Shown here: piece after piece, positions 54,908 through 64,000 of the stretch
Position numbering within the stretch: the first letter of the stretch is position 1
Layout: the number at the start of each line of letters is the position of its first letter
DNA from: G965229615 sp965229615
Lineage (GTDB): Bacteria > Pseudomonadota > Alphaproteobacteria > Rickettsiales > Midichloriaceae
Reading direction: 5' to 3'
Length of the DNA: 64,000 bases
NCBI GenBank assembly: GCA_965229615.1
Contig: OZ245890.1
Span: forward strand, 1 to 64,000
Notes under the pieces: model-generated
What the model was told of the DNA's origin: nothing
The model's database searches: none
Seen by the model: the letters and a program-made list of their open reading frames with translations, nothing else
Made by a program: the position numbers and the translations under genes

Positions 54908-57358
54908 TCATGTTAATCCTTCTGCAATTATAGCTTCTAAAAACTGTAATGGATACATTGAATTTTGTTCAGCCAATGCCTGATGAAAAATAACAGTTGA
55001 TGGTGTTAGTGCTGGTAAACTATTCACTTCTATGATGATGATTTGCTTGTGTATACAGTTGAAAAATATGTCAATCCTAGCATAGTTTTGTATGCCAAGA
55101 ATTTTAGCAACTAATTCAATTGTTTTCTTTATAATGTGTAGCTGTGTTTCTGATACAATTACTGATGGTGGTGGGGTTAAATTTATACCAGTACCTCCCT
55201 GAAACTTTTCCTCTAACGTGAGGAGGCCATATTCTGACACAGTAATACTAGGATTAAATGAATGGTATATGTCTTTATTTTCTAACACACCAACTGTCAT
55301 TTCAATCCATCCATATTTTTTCTCAATATGCAATTGCTGTTCTTCTAGAATTATCCTATCAGTTTCAATATATGGTTCGAGAATATACGTATCATGCATA
55401 TTATATTGTGGCAGCTCTATTATATTACTCTGTCTTGATAAAGTACCTGTAGGTATGTACTCTAGTTTGGATGTGAGGTATCTTATATATATCTCAATAT
55501 CCTTCTCACAGCTCAAACGAGCAATCCCAGTAGAACAACCATCTGCAGAAGGTTTGATGATAACCTCACTACAGTTTAAAGCATTCTTTATATCATCCCA
55601 ACTACGGGTAGAGATTGAACTAGTAATCTGTAACTCATTGTCAGCAATTCTGCACAGAATCTTTGGTAGAAAAGTAATATGACTTGCTAATTGCAGTGCT
55701 TCTGAACTGCTACATACACTAATATACTCCTGCAGCACACAACTAGTAGCATATTTGTCCATACATAGCTTCGATACAACTGAGTTTGAACCATTGTATT
55801 TTATTCCCATTACTTCAAGTTGTGACTGAATTGTACCATTTTCACCATCTCCACCATGTAACGCTAGAAACAAAAACGCATTATCACATTTGACTCTCTC
55901 TAGAAATTTACACCATGTAATATGTAGTAGTGAATTATTCTGTACATATTTGTGACAAAGTTTACTATGAATCTTGTCACTATATTGTAGCAATCTCACA
56001 ATCCTATCATTAGCAGTGATGCAATTTTCATATATTTCTTCTGCAGTATGAAAGAGATTGTATGCATACGGTACAATCCATACATCACTATTTTCATCTA
56101 AAAAACATGGGATTGGATTATATATCTTTGACTTCAGGAGTTTCAACCACACATTAACACCACTCATGACTGAGACTTGTCTTTCAGCAGTTTTACCACC
56201 AAAGACTACATACACATTTTTTTTGCAGTAATCACTTTGTCTATTGTTATGCCAATCATTGCATTGAAGTGTTATACCATGTCTTCTACAAGCATTTTGC
56301 AAAATGTGCTGAAGTATATCATGATGTGTCATTCCAACATGTGCCCCCTGCTTGAACAAAAAACTATTCTGTTCCATGCCACTAATGGGGTTGAGATCGG
56401 AAAATACTATTCTACCATCGTTTAACACCCAACCATCAATTCTGACAAAATCCTTCATATCAAATATTTTAAATATCCTCTCTGCATCGAACATGATTTC
56501 ACTAACGATATCATCAGATAGATTTGGTGGACAAATATGCCTTGTGTTAGATGTTGGTAAATACTTCCTTCTATAGTCGAATATTACTCCGTGGTCATCG
56601 ACGCATGCGTGCGTTGTTATAACAATTTGTGATGGTATCAATGCTACTGGCTCTCCAATTTTGTCTTGCAATACAATCACAGTAAACTCTTTGCCAAAAC
56701 AGAATTCCTCTATAATCACAGTATTATCAATCCCCTTTAAAAATATTGTTTCCATCGAAGCAATGGCTTTATCAACACTATCAGCAATGAATACACCTAT
56801 TGATGAACCACCAGCATTCGGTTTTACAATGCTCTTATTGCTGTTGTTTAATAGAAATTCCCTTATTTGGTGCTCTATATATGACTTATTTGTTCTATAC
56901 TCAACCGCAGTGACTAGAAATGATTTAATAGTGTGGAAGTTATTTTGTTTTAATACTCTAGCTGCACTGTCTTTATTAAACATTCTGCTACAACTAACAC
57001 TACCTGAACCAACAAATGGTATGTTATTATCTTCCAGCATTTTTTGCAGTTTTCCATCCTCTCCAAAAGCACCATGAATTGCAGGAAACACAAGTTTTAC
57101 CTTTGCAAGTTCATCAATCACTTCGTTTTCAGATAACTTTCTTCCATCAATAGTCAACTTAAAATCAAAGTCCAATGGAGTATTTGAGTACAGCTGTGAC
57201 TTTGATATTAAAAAATATTCAAGATTTTTATTGATATAGATCACTATGATCTCAATATCATCATTCAAATGATCTACTAGTGATCTTGCTGAATTGAGCG
57301 ATATTCCCCTCTCAAGAGATGGTCCACCACAAACTACTGCAACTGCGAATTGTTTCAT
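54908..57358 (-). CDS. ddl: Tandem two-domain D-alanine--D-alanine ligase
   Basis: This 816-residue protein has two complete ATP-grasp Ddl modules, about twice the usual ~300-370. Module 1 (residues ~1-375) has CGGPSLERGISLNSARS, AIHGAFGEDGKLQKMLE, KPNAGGSSIGVF and SDLNPISGMEQNSF. Module 2 (~380-816) has VFGGKTAERQVSVMSG, ALHGGDGENGTIQSQLE, KPSADGCSTGIA and IEVNSLPALTPST. It should make the D-Ala-D-Ala dipeptide of peptidoglycan. The two modules are well diverged, so this is not a recent duplication. Module 1 replaces the usual metal-binding Glu-x-Asn by Asp-x-Asn. hemJ lies 29 bases upstream. Confidence 0.88.
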   Translation of the reverse strand: MKQFAVAVVCGGPSLERGISLNSARSLVDHLNDDIEIIVIYINKNLEYFLISKSQLYSNTPLDFDFKLTIDGRKLSENEVIDELAKVKLVFPAIHGAFGEDGKLQKMLEDNNIPFVGSGSVSCSRMFNKDSAARVLKQNNFHTIKSFLVTAVEYRTNKSYIEHQIREFLLNNSNKSIVKPNAGGSSIGVFIADSVDKAIASMETIFLKGIDNTVIIEEFCFGKEFTVIVLQDKIGEPVALIPSQIVITTHACVDDHGVIFDYRRKYLPTSNTRHICPPNLSDDIVSEIMFDAERIFKIFDMKDFVRIDGWVLNDGRIVFSDLNPISGMEQNSFLFKQGAHVGMTHHDILQHILQNACRRHGITLQCNDWHNNRQSDYCKKNVYVVFGGKTAERQVSVMSGVNVWLKLLKSKIYNPIPCFLDENSDVWIVPYAYNLFHTAEEIYENCITANDRIVRLLQYSDKIHSKLCHKYVQNNSLLHITWCKFLERVKCDNAFLFLALHGGDGENGTIQSQLEVMGIKYNGSNSVVSKLCMDKYATSCVLQEYISVCSSSEALQLASHITFLPKILCRIADNELQITSSISTRSWDDIKNALNCSEVIIKPSADGCSTGIARLSCEKDIEIYIRYLTSKLEYIPTGTLSRQSNIIELPQYNMHDTYILEPYIETDRIILEEQQLHIEKKYGWIEMTVGVLENKDIYHSFNPSITVSEYGLLTLEEKFQGGTGINLTPPPSVIVSETQLHIIKKTIELVAKILGIQNYARIDIFFNCIHKQIIIIEVNSLPALTPSTVIFHQALAEQNSMYPLQFLEAIIAEGLT

Positions 57359-57387
57359 AACTAATCTTTTTTCCTATATAGCATTTA

Positions 57388-57840
57388 TTAATCCCATGGC
57401 TTTATAACAACTAACATTACAATGATTATCATCAGTATTGATGGAACTTCATTTACAATTTTAAAGAACTTTGTGCTTCTAATGTTTTTTTGTTTCATAA
57501 AACTTTTATGAACACTTATAAAATAGAAATGTATGCATACCATAATCATCACAAGTAGAACTTTTATGTGCAGCCACAAGGAATACATATACCATTTGGC
57601 ACTTAATATCATAATCACACCAGATATCAACGTAATTAACATCGATGGGTGCATAATGATATTTATCAAACGCCTTTCCATAGTGCAAAATGTTGCATAT
57701 GCATCAGCCTGCTTTGATGGTGATTTTGTTGCATGATATACAAATAACCTTGGTAAATATAAAAGTGCTGCCATCCAACATATGACTGCAATTATATGCA
57801 GGGCCTTTATTACCTTTATTAAAAGAAAAAAAATAGACAT
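57388..57840 (-). CDS. hemJ: Protoporphyrinogen IX oxidase HemJ
   Basis: This 150-residue membrane protein of the UPF0093/HemJ family oxidises protoporphyrinogen IX in haem synthesis. It has four spans, a haem-ligating His in IKALHIIAVICWMAALLYLPR, MHPSMLITLISG and LWLHIKVLLVMIMVCIHFY. Length fits. It is the first gene of hemJ-ddl. Confidence 0.9.
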   Translation of the reverse strand: MSIFFLLIKVIKALHIIAVICWMAALLYLPRLFVYHATKSPSKQADAYATFCTMERRLINIIMHPSMLITLISGVIMILSAKWYMYSLWLHIKVLLVMIMVCIHFYFISVHKSFMKQKNIRSTKFFKIVNEVPSILMIIIVMLVVIKPWD

Positions 57841-57930
57841 TATATTGTACTTTTTCGAGTGGTTTTAGCATTTTAAGTGCATAGGTATACTATATCAAAA
57901 ATTACATACCTTCATATGCAAAAGTATCAA

Positions 57931-57960
57931 TTGACAAGTGTTTTGAGCGTAAGCTAGCAT
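57931..57960 (+). promoter_or_regulatory. Possible promoter of the 353-aa gene
   Basis: TTGACA (57931-57936), an 18-base spacer and TAGCAT (57955-57960). The -35 is perfect, the -10 matches 4 of 6. The start would be near 57967, about 77 bases before the ORF. Confidence 0.4.
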
Positions 57961-58043
57961 CATTCTGTTAGTAATATTAGTTACATTGGTTCTTTTGTAA
58001 CTTATATTATGAAATACCATATTAAATAAATCTGGATACAACA

Positions 58044-59105
58044 ATGCAAAATACACAAGGTAACTTTAATTCTAGTGGACTTATTGAACAACAAGAAGAG
58101 GTCTTAGAAGAAGAAAAGAAAGATGATATTGATGAAAATCAACAAGGACCAAACATGCGACATAGTATTGATTATGGCAATCCTTTTGAAGGTACAGAGA
58201 AGTTAGCTAACGAGAATGAAATACCAATAGTGCAAGGTGCTAGTCCACAAGGGAAAACAAAAGATATAGTATTTTTATCTCCAGCCAAAGAATTAGCTTC
58301 TACTACAGCTTCAGGTAATGAAAGTGGTAGAAAAAAGTCGATTTTTTCTTGTACGAAGCGCAAAGAGAAGAGTACCATAGAAGTGTTGAAGAGTATGAAT
58401 AAAAGTTTCGATGATAAAATAAATGCAGTGATGATTAAGTACATCGGAACAATTACAAGTATAAAATCAGGATGTGATATGGAGCAAGATAAGGCAATCC
58501 GTATGAAAGTTATAAAGTTCATTGAAAATAATCGTAATGATTTGCAAGCACAGGACACAATGCTTAAGGACTTAATGGAGGGTAATATTAAGTGCGAGGA
58601 AATTCAACAGATCCAAGAGTTGGCTAAGAACTTTGGCAAGAAGGTTTGCATGATGTTAGGAGCTTGTGGTATGCAAAGTGATGATATCAAATCTCTATTT
58701 CAAAGTATTGGTGATATGAAGAAAAATAATGCTGCAAGTCAAGGGCAACTATCAATCAAAGGTAGAATCAAAAAGAAGCTACCATATATACCGTATTTCA
58801 ATCCTCAACAAGAGACTGATATGGCTAAGGAACTAGAACATATTACCAGTGAAATAAAGCGGTGGTCCGATAATGTTGAGAAGGTATGTAATGAGTATCT
58901 CAAGGAGATATGTCGATATTTCAGCACACAAGACATACAACAAATAAATGAAAACGCAAAGATGAATAAAAAAATCCTAAAGAAGAAGATTGGATCAGTT
59001 TACACAATTTTAAGAGATAAAGATGTTGATAAAGACATCATGACACATGCTGAGTTTATCAGTACACAGCGTGATAAGAACATAGGTAGCAACATATCAA
59101 TATAA
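58044..59105 (+). CDS. Hypothetical protein, 353 aa, acidic N-terminus and helical C-terminus
   Basis: Not recognised. The first ~110 residues are acidic and disordered (EQQEEVLEEEKKDDIDENQQ, later Ser/Gly/Lys-rich). The rest is helical, with coiled-coil tendency (STIEVLKSMNKSFDDKI, LEHITSEIKRWSDNVEKVCN) and a basic patch (SIKGRIKKKLPYIPYFNP). There is no signal peptide or membrane span. The style (disordered start, long helices, no homologue recognised) resembles the coiled-coil operon at 48.7-50.8 kb and secreted effectors of intracellular bacteria, but no secretion signal is seen. Confidence 0.65.
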   Translation: MQNTQGNFNSSGLIEQQEEVLEEEKKDDIDENQQGPNMRHSIDYGNPFEGTEKLANENEIPIVQGASPQGKTKDIVFLSPAKELASTTASGNESGRKKSIFSCTKRKEKSTIEVLKSMNKSFDDKINAVMIKYIGTITSIKSGCDMEQDKAIRMKVIKFIENNRNDLQAQDTMLKDLMEGNIKCEEIQQIQELAKNFGKKVCMMLGACGMQSDDIKSLFQSIGDMKKNNAASQGQLSIKGRIKKKLPYIPYFNPQQETDMAKELEHITSEIKRWSDNVEKVCNEYLKEICRYFSTQDIQQINENAKMNKKILKKKIGSVYTILRDKDVDKDIMTHAEFISTQRDKNIGSNISI

Positions 59106-59301
59106 TCAAGTACCATAGATGTTCTGTGGTTTCGTCTAGGAAGTATGGCATACACTTAAGTTAAGTGGTTTGTATATATTATTCTAATAAATACAAACTG
59201 CAAGTGTTGTACAAATCACTAAATACATGATAAAAACAATTAAACATGAACCTATTAACTCAGTTTTTAGATTGTCAACAACAATAATTCATTATGTGAA
59301 A

Positions 59302-60819
59302 ATGCAAGTACAATTCCAAAATCTTCCAACAGATATAAAAAGCAAAGTAGCTGTATTTCTAATATGTGACAATATGATACCTTCTCAGATATTAGATAAT
59401 TTCAGTAAAACACATGATCAGATTATCACAAAATTTCTTGGAACTGATAAGTCCTTTAAAGGAAAAATTGGAGACATATCAGTTGTTGCAATACAAAATC
59501 CTTATGAAATCACCACACTACTGTTGGCTGGCGTTGGTAAACCAGAAAACCTTTCAAGAAGAGGGATGAATCTCGTTGGTGCACACATCGCAACAAAATT
59601 GAATTCAACAAAGATTGAACATGCCGACATATACATTGAGGATAATCTGCATTTCAATGGATCTGAAGATGTCCACGTGGTTGCAGCATACATCGCTGAG
59701 GGAATAAAGTTGCGAAACTATAAATTTACCAAACATTTTGTTGATAAGAAATCACACCATGAGTTAACACTCAAGTCAATTCAGATACTCACTGATAACT
59801 ATAAAAAGGCAGAACGAAAGTTTGAACGCTACAGCAATGTTGCAGATGGCGTTATGATGACAAGAGATCTTGTATCAGAACCAGGTAATGTAATATATCC
59901 TGATAGTTTTGCAAAGAGATGTCAGGAGATGACGCAATTAGGGTTGAATGTAAGAGCGCTACTACCAGAGGAAATGATGGTATTAGGCATGGGATCGTTG
60001 ATGGCTGTAGGACAGGGTAGTACAAACAAGCCTAGATTAGTAGCAATAGAATGGTGGGGTAGTCAGCGTGGCAAGGATGCTGCACCACTTGCTGTGGTCG
60101 GCAAGGGTGTGACATTTGATTCAGGTGGTATTAATCTAAAATCAACTGCACATATCACAGATATGAAATATGATATGGGAGGTGCAGCTGTTGTGACAGG
60201 ATTGATGAAAACACTTGCTGAGCAGAAGGTTAAAACCAACGTTATTGGGTTGCTAGGACTTGCGGAAAATATGGTTTCTGGTGATGCGCAAAGACCAGGT
60301 GATGTTGTGAAATCAATGTCAGGACAAACAATAGAAGTTGACAACACAGATGCTGAAGGCCGGATGGTTTTAGCAGATGTATTGTGGTATGCACAGGAAG
60401 AATATAAATGTGATGCAATAATTGATTTGGCAACCTTGACTGGAGCGATCGTTATTGCATTAGGTGATGAATATGCTGGTCTATTCTCAAATAATAATGA
60501 CATTGCTGAAAAACTTAGAATTGCAGGAGAAGAGGTGGGAGAACTGCTTTGGAGATTGCCACTCAGTGATCACTATGATGGTCGTATCAATTCTGAAATT
60601 GCTGACATAAGAAATACTGGTAAAGTTTCAGGTGGTGGAGCAATAACTGCGGCTCAATTCCTTCAAAGGTTCATACAAGAAAAAACGGTTTGGGCACATT
60701 TGGATATAGCTGGTGTTACATGGACAACAAATGGTGAGTTATCTTGTGGGCTGAAGGGTGCTACAGGTTTTGGAGTTAGACTTTTAGAGAATTATATACA
60801 AAAGCATCGCATTGTATAA
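59302..60819 (+). CDS. pepA: Leucyl aminopeptidase (cytosol aminopeptidase, M17)
   Basis: This 505-residue dizinc peptidase has ALPPEEMMVLGMGSLMAVGQ-like substrate loop residues, VGKGVTFDSGGINLKS, the metal/active-site motif VDNTDAEGRMVLADVLWYA and IDLATLTGAIVIALG. The frame is open from 59227, but the ATG at 59302 starts the conserved N-terminal domain (MQVQFQNL) and gives normal length. Single gene. Confidence 0.96.
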   Translation: MQVQFQNLPTDIKSKVAVFLICDNMIPSQILDNFSKTHDQIITKFLGTDKSFKGKIGDISVVAIQNPYEITTLLLAGVGKPENLSRRGMNLVGAHIATKLNSTKIEHADIYIEDNLHFNGSEDVHVVAAYIAEGIKLRNYKFTKHFVDKKSHHELTLKSIQILTDNYKKAERKFERYSNVADGVMMTRDLVSEPGNVIYPDSFAKRCQEMTQLGLNVRALLPEEMMVLGMGSLMAVGQGSTNKPRLVAIEWWGSQRGKDAAPLAVVGKGVTFDSGGINLKSTAHITDMKYDMGGAAVVTGLMKTLAEQKVKTNVIGLLGLAENMVSGDAQRPGDVVKSMSGQTIEVDNTDAEGRMVLADVLWYAQEEYKCDAIIDLATLTGAIVIALGDEYAGLFSNNNDIAEKLRIAGEEVGELLWRLPLSDHYDGRINSEIADIRNTGKVSGGGAITAAQFLQRFIQEKTVWAHLDIAGVTWTTNGELSCGLKGATGFGVRLLENYIQKHRIV

Positions 60820-60908
60820 AACTCAATTACTGATAACACAGCTTAAAGGAATATGTAATTTTGAACCATTGGCTGTGGATCATTGATCTGTGGTACACCA
60901 TCAATAAG

Positions 60909-61595
60909 TTAAGAGTCACCTCTATTCAATTTACTTATATACTCAAATGCTAACTCTGGAGTGTTGAATGTTGAAAATAGCTGCATGCAACCTTCTGATG
61001 CAAATTCTTCTGATATCATTTTCTTCATCATTTGTATTACATCATTCCAATAACCATCAGTATTTATAAGAATTATTTCCTTGTCATGCCATCCTAAATT
61101 CTTTGTAGTGAACACTTCAAAAAACTCATCAATTGACCCAAGGCCACCTGGCAGTGTGATGAAGATGTCTGACATATTAAACATTTTTTCTTTCCTCTCA
61201 AACATATTATTTACAAATATCGTCTCATGCATTTCTGTATTCAATACTTCATATTTTTTCGCTGCTGACAATAAGCAGTCAGAGTCATTTGTATTTATAA
61301 ATTTTTTTGCATTGTGTGTACCACATGTTTCTGTCATCATCACACCATTGTCTTGCAAATGTAGCAACTGGTCTGAAGGTGCTAATGGTGTTGGGAATAT
61401 ACCAATTACTCTAGCACCATTTTTCTTTGCAGCTTTTGCAGTAATGCCCATCAGCCCACGCGAACTGCCACCATATACCATATCACAGTTGTTTTGACCT
61501 AGGAGTGTTCCACATCTTCGTGCTACATCTTTGTATTTTTCACCTGTGCCATCTCTCGCTCCGCAGAATATGCATATTTGTTTTTTTATATTCAT
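60909..61595 (-). CDS. LOG-family nucleotide 5'-monophosphate phosphoribohydrolase
   Basis: This 228-residue Rossmann-fold protein of the TIGR00730/LOG family cleaves ribose-5-phosphate from purine nucleotides. It has ICIFCGARDGTGEKYKDVA, VYGGSSRGLMGITAKAAKK and the signature LPGGLGSIDEFFEV. The usual PGGxGTxxE reads PGGLGSIDE, keeping Gly-Gly and the acidic residue. About 35 residues longer than the shortest members. Divergent from dut. Confidence 0.87.
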   Translation of the reverse strand: MNIKKQICIFCGARDGTGEKYKDVARRCGTLLGQNNCDMVYGGSSRGLMGITAKAAKKNGARVIGIFPTPLAPSDQLLHLQDNGVMMTETCGTHNAKKFINTNDSDCLLSAAKKYEVLNTEMHETIFVNNMFERKEKMFNMSDIFITLPGGLGSIDEFFEVFTTKNLGWHDKEIILINTDGYWNDVIQMMKKMISEEFASEGCMQLFSTFNTPELAFEYISKLNRGDS

Positions 61596-61714
61596 TTGTA
61601 GTATTACTTATCTTGCATCAGTAGTATTGTTGCAAATCACACTTAATTTGTTATTAATTGTTGTTTACTATATATTAATTGTTTTGTAAAAAATACGAAT
61701 TCGCAATATACCAT

Positions 61715-62176
61715 ATGACAAATATCTTAAAAACACTACAAGTAAAGATCAAAAAATTACAACACGCAGGTGATCTGCCATTACCATCTTATGCGACATT
61801 GCATAGTGCTGGTATGGATCTATTAGCAGCAGTGGGGAAGCCTGTGATGATAGAACCAATGAAACGTCTTTTGGTGCCGACTGGCATAGCAATAGCTCTT
61901 ACTGAAGGATATGAGGCACAAGTGCGTTCGAGATCAGGGCTAGCGTACAAACATGGCATTTCTGTTATCAACTCACCTGGAACAATTGATGCAGATTATC
62001 GAGGTGAGATATTTGTACCTCTAATAAACCTTAGTGAAAATAAGTATATAATAGAGAGGGGGATGAGGATAGCACAAATGATCGTAGGACAATTTTCAAC
62101 CGTTTCATGGAATATGGTAGATGATCTTGATGCTACAGTACGAAACACAAACGGATTTGGTTCAACTGGCATTTAA
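61715..62176 (+). CDS. dut: Deoxyuridine 5'-triphosphate nucleotidohydrolase
   Basis: dUTPase keeps uracil out of DNA. This 153-residue protein has motifs AGMDLLAAV, VRSRSGLAYKHGI, INSPGTIDADYRGEIFVPLI, RGMRIAQMIV and a C-terminal NTNGFGSTG. A TTG at 61679 is in frame, but the ATG at 61715 gives normal length. Its TAA shares one base with the lipB ATG. Confidence 0.96.
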   Translation: MTNILKTLQVKIKKLQHAGDLPLPSYATLHSAGMDLLAAVGKPVMIEPMKRLLVPTGIAIALTEGYEAQVRSRSGLAYKHGISVINSPGTIDADYRGEIFVPLINLSENKYIIERGMRIAQMIVGQFSTVSWNMVDDLDATVRNTNGFGSTGI

Positions 62177-62844
62177 TGAGCATCAACTTCATTGCGACAC
62201 AACATTCAATACCATATGGTATTGGCATACAAATGATGAATAGTATAGTGAATGACATCATTGCGGGCAATGCTGAGAACACAGTATGGTTTCTTGAGCA
62301 CGATGCAGTATATACTGCTGGTTCTACAATGCAAATCACAACAAATCACATTGAAGTTGTAGCAGACAGCAAAGCTCATATTATACCAGTTGTTATCACT
62401 GATAGAGGGGGGAAGATTACGTTTCATGGTCTGGGACAAAGAATTATTTATATGATGATGGATCTGAAAAAGTTATATGATACTAGTACTCCTGATATGA
62501 AGGTTTTCATCAATGACATACATGAGTTGCTTATTGATGTACTGTTAGAATTTGGTATTAGAGCTTTCAAAGACCCACAATATCCTGGTGTTTGGGTGCA
62601 AGCTAATCAAAGACAAAATAAGATAGCAGCAATCGGTATGAAAGTGAGGAAATGGGTATGCTTTCATGGTGTTGCCTTAAATGTCAACACTGACATGAGA
62701 TATTTCAATGCTATAATTCCTTGTGGGATAAACGATCAAATGAGAGGAGTTATATCGATGCAGCGCTTATTAGGACACAATGTTGATATGAGATTGGTAG
62801 ATGATGTTTTGAAGGAAAAATTTATAAGTAGATTTGGCATATGA
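62176..62844 (+). CDS. lipB: Octanoyl-[ACP]:protein N-octanoyltransferase
   Basis: LipB moves octanoate from ACP to lipoyl domains. This 222-residue protein has the family signature RGGKITFHGLGQR, KIAAIGMKVRKWVCFHGVAL with the conserved Lys, and the catalytic Cys in AIIPCGI. It overlaps dut by one base and glmU by four (ATGA), so the three form a coupled operon. Confidence 0.95.
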   Translation: MSINFIATQHSIPYGIGIQMMNSIVNDIIAGNAENTVWFLEHDAVYTAGSTMQITTNHIEVVADSKAHIIPVVITDRGGKITFHGLGQRIIYMMMDLKKLYDTSTPDMKVFINDIHELLIDVLLEFGIRAFKDPQYPGVWVQANQRQNKIAAIGMKVRKWVCFHGVALNVNTDMRYFNAIIPCGINDQMRGVISMQRLLGHNVDMRLVDDVLKEKFISRFGI

Positions 62845-64000
62845 AAATATCAATAGTAATACTTGCTGCAGGACATGGTACTAGAATGTGTTCTGATATC
62901 CCAAAGGTTCTTCATAAAATAGCAGAATTTTCAATGCTTGAACATGTTATGCATTCTGCTCTTTCTCTTGCAAAATCAAATGTGAAAATTAGTGATGTGA
63001 TCATAGTGGTGAGTGAGAATCTAGAAAGACATAGTGAATTCAACATGATGCTTGCCACATATACTGATCGTTGTAATATTAAGACTATCGTACAACAAGA
63101 GCGTCTAGGTACTGGGCACGCTGCGTGGATAGGATTATGTAACACTTGTACATCTAAATCTGATGCAGTGCTTGTAATGTATGGTGATACGCCGTTGTTC
63201 ACAGATGATACGTTAGCTAGACTTGTACAGCGATTTTCTATACAACAAACAGGTGTAATTGGTACAGCATTTGAACATCATGGTAATGGTAAGTATGGTA
63301 GATTGCAATTTGATATAAATGATAATTTAATCGGCATTATCGAAGCTAATGATATCGCCATACAGAATGAAAATGTTGGTTCTCTATGCAATGCTGGAAT
63401 GTTGATTGCAGACTATAATATACTGAATGAATTCCTAAATGAGAAGTGTACTGTTGTTGGCGCACAAAATGGTAGAGAAATATATATAACTGATTTATTT
63501 GCATATGCTGCTATAAAATCGATTGCAAACTACATATTAGTGGATGAGAGTGAGGCATTGGGTGTGAATAGTAGAGAGGAATTAGTCTGTGCTGAAGCGT
63601 TGATGCAGAATAGATTTAGAAAGCAAATGATGCAGAATGGAGTAACATTATTGGCGCCTGAAACTGTTTTCTTTGCTGCTGATACTCAAATATGTTCTGA
63701 TACAATAGTGTATCCATATGTGAGATTTGGTAGAAATGTTAATATAGGAAAAAGAGTGGAAGTGCGCTCGTTTTGTGACATTGAAGGTGTGAGTATTGGC
63801 AACGAAGTGGTTGTTGGGCCATTTGCAAGAATAAGAAGCAACACATCAATAGGTGATAACTGTAAGATAGGAAATTTTGTTGAGTTAAAAAATGCTGCTC
63901 TAGAGTCGGATGTTAAAGCCTCTCATCTATCATATATAGGAGATGCAAGCATAGGGCAAAATACAAACATTGGTGCTGGTACAATATTTTGTAACTATGA
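62841..64000 (+). CDS. glmU: Bifunctional N-acetylglucosamine-1-phosphate uridyltransferase/glucosamine-1-phosphate acetyltransferase (partial)
   Basis: The frame opens at ATG 62841 and runs off the window after ~386 codons. The N-terminal uridyltransferase domain has IVILAAGHGTRM followed by IPKVLHKI and later VMYGDTPLF. The C-terminal left-handed beta-helix (FARIRSNTSIGDNCKIGNFV, HLSYIGDASIGQNTNIGAG) has the active-site region. It makes UDP-GlcNAc for peptidoglycan and LPS. Only the end is missing. Confidence 0.95.
   Translation, partial: MKISIVILAAGHGTRMCSDIPKVLHKIAEFSMLEHVMHSALSLAKSNVKISDVIIVVSENLERHSEFNMMLATYTDRCNIKTIVQQERLGTGHAAWIGLCNTCTSKSDAVLVMYGDTPLFTDDTLARLVQRFSIQQTGVIGTAFEHHGNGKYGRLQFDINDNLIGIIEANDIAIQNENVGSLCNAGMLIADYNILNEFLNEKCTVVGAQNGREIYITDLFAYAAIKSIANYILVDESEALGVNSREELVCAEALMQNRFRKQMMQNGVTLLAPETVFFAADTQICSDTIVYPYVRFGRNVNIGKRVEVRSFCDIEGVSIGNEVVVGPFARIRSNTSIGDNCKIGNFVELKNAALESDVKASHLSYIGDASIGQNTNIGAGTIFCNY

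Overview
The window comes from an AT-rich genome (by eye roughly one third G+C) that is mostly housekeeping. Several features point to an alphaproteobacterium of the Rickettsiales: a short archaeal/eukaryote-like valyl-tRNA synthetase, a mitochondrial-processing-peptidase-like M16 protease, HemJ, LPS genes (lpxK, kdsA), lipoate and peptidoglycan genes, a DUF2608 HAD protein and split operons. It also carries flagellar genes (fliL, fliM, motE-like, DUF6468, motA, motB, a FlgJ-type rod-binding protein). Most Rickettsiales have lost these, but Midichloriaceae-type symbionts keep them. I therefore infer a flagellated intracellular or host-associated Rickettsiales bacterium, possibly Midichloriaceae. 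The lineage is an inference, not a proof.

Layout. 1-4.5 kb: tail of a YgfZ-like gene, infB, an unknown gene, plsY and tRNA-Leu(UAA). 4.6-11 kb: M16 protease, an orphan ABC permease/ATPase pair behind a perfect consensus promoter, an RND/HlyD adaptor, trpS and holA. 11.5-15.4 kb: a small membrane protein, a YihY-family protein, and overlapping thrS-infC. 15.5-17.8 kb: a sodium:solute symporter gene between two ~340-bp direct repeats. Each repeat carries a promoter, a 26-codon hydrophobic mini-ORF and a hairpin. 17.8-27.6 kb: one tightly packed minus-strand run, topA-dnaG-rpoD-fliL-fliM-DUF6468-motE-DUF2608. 27.9-44.6 kb: esterase, valS, lpxK, motAB, tyrS, flgJ-like, NTP pyrophosphohydrolase, coaD, tolC, sppA, ychF, kdsA, a GNAT acetyltransferase and a glycosyltransferase.

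44.6-64 kb: an unusual 789-aa membrane ABC-type protein, a CorC/TlyC protein, a three-gene coiled-coil operon with internal tandem repeats, trhO, an MsbA-like exporter followed in frame by a decayed copy of its own C-terminus, tRNA-Ala and tRNA-Gly, lspA, a small conserved-looking protein, a tandem two-domain D-Ala-D-Ala ligase, hemJ, a 353-aa unknown protein, pepA, a LOG-family enzyme, and the overlapping dut-lipB-glmU operon (glmU runs off the end).

The most novel items are the coiled-coil operon at 48.7-50.8 kb, the repeat-flanked symporter with paired mini-ORFs, the double Ddl, and the coupling of rpoD to flagellar switch genes. No transposase, CRISPR array, rRNA operon or prophage was seen.
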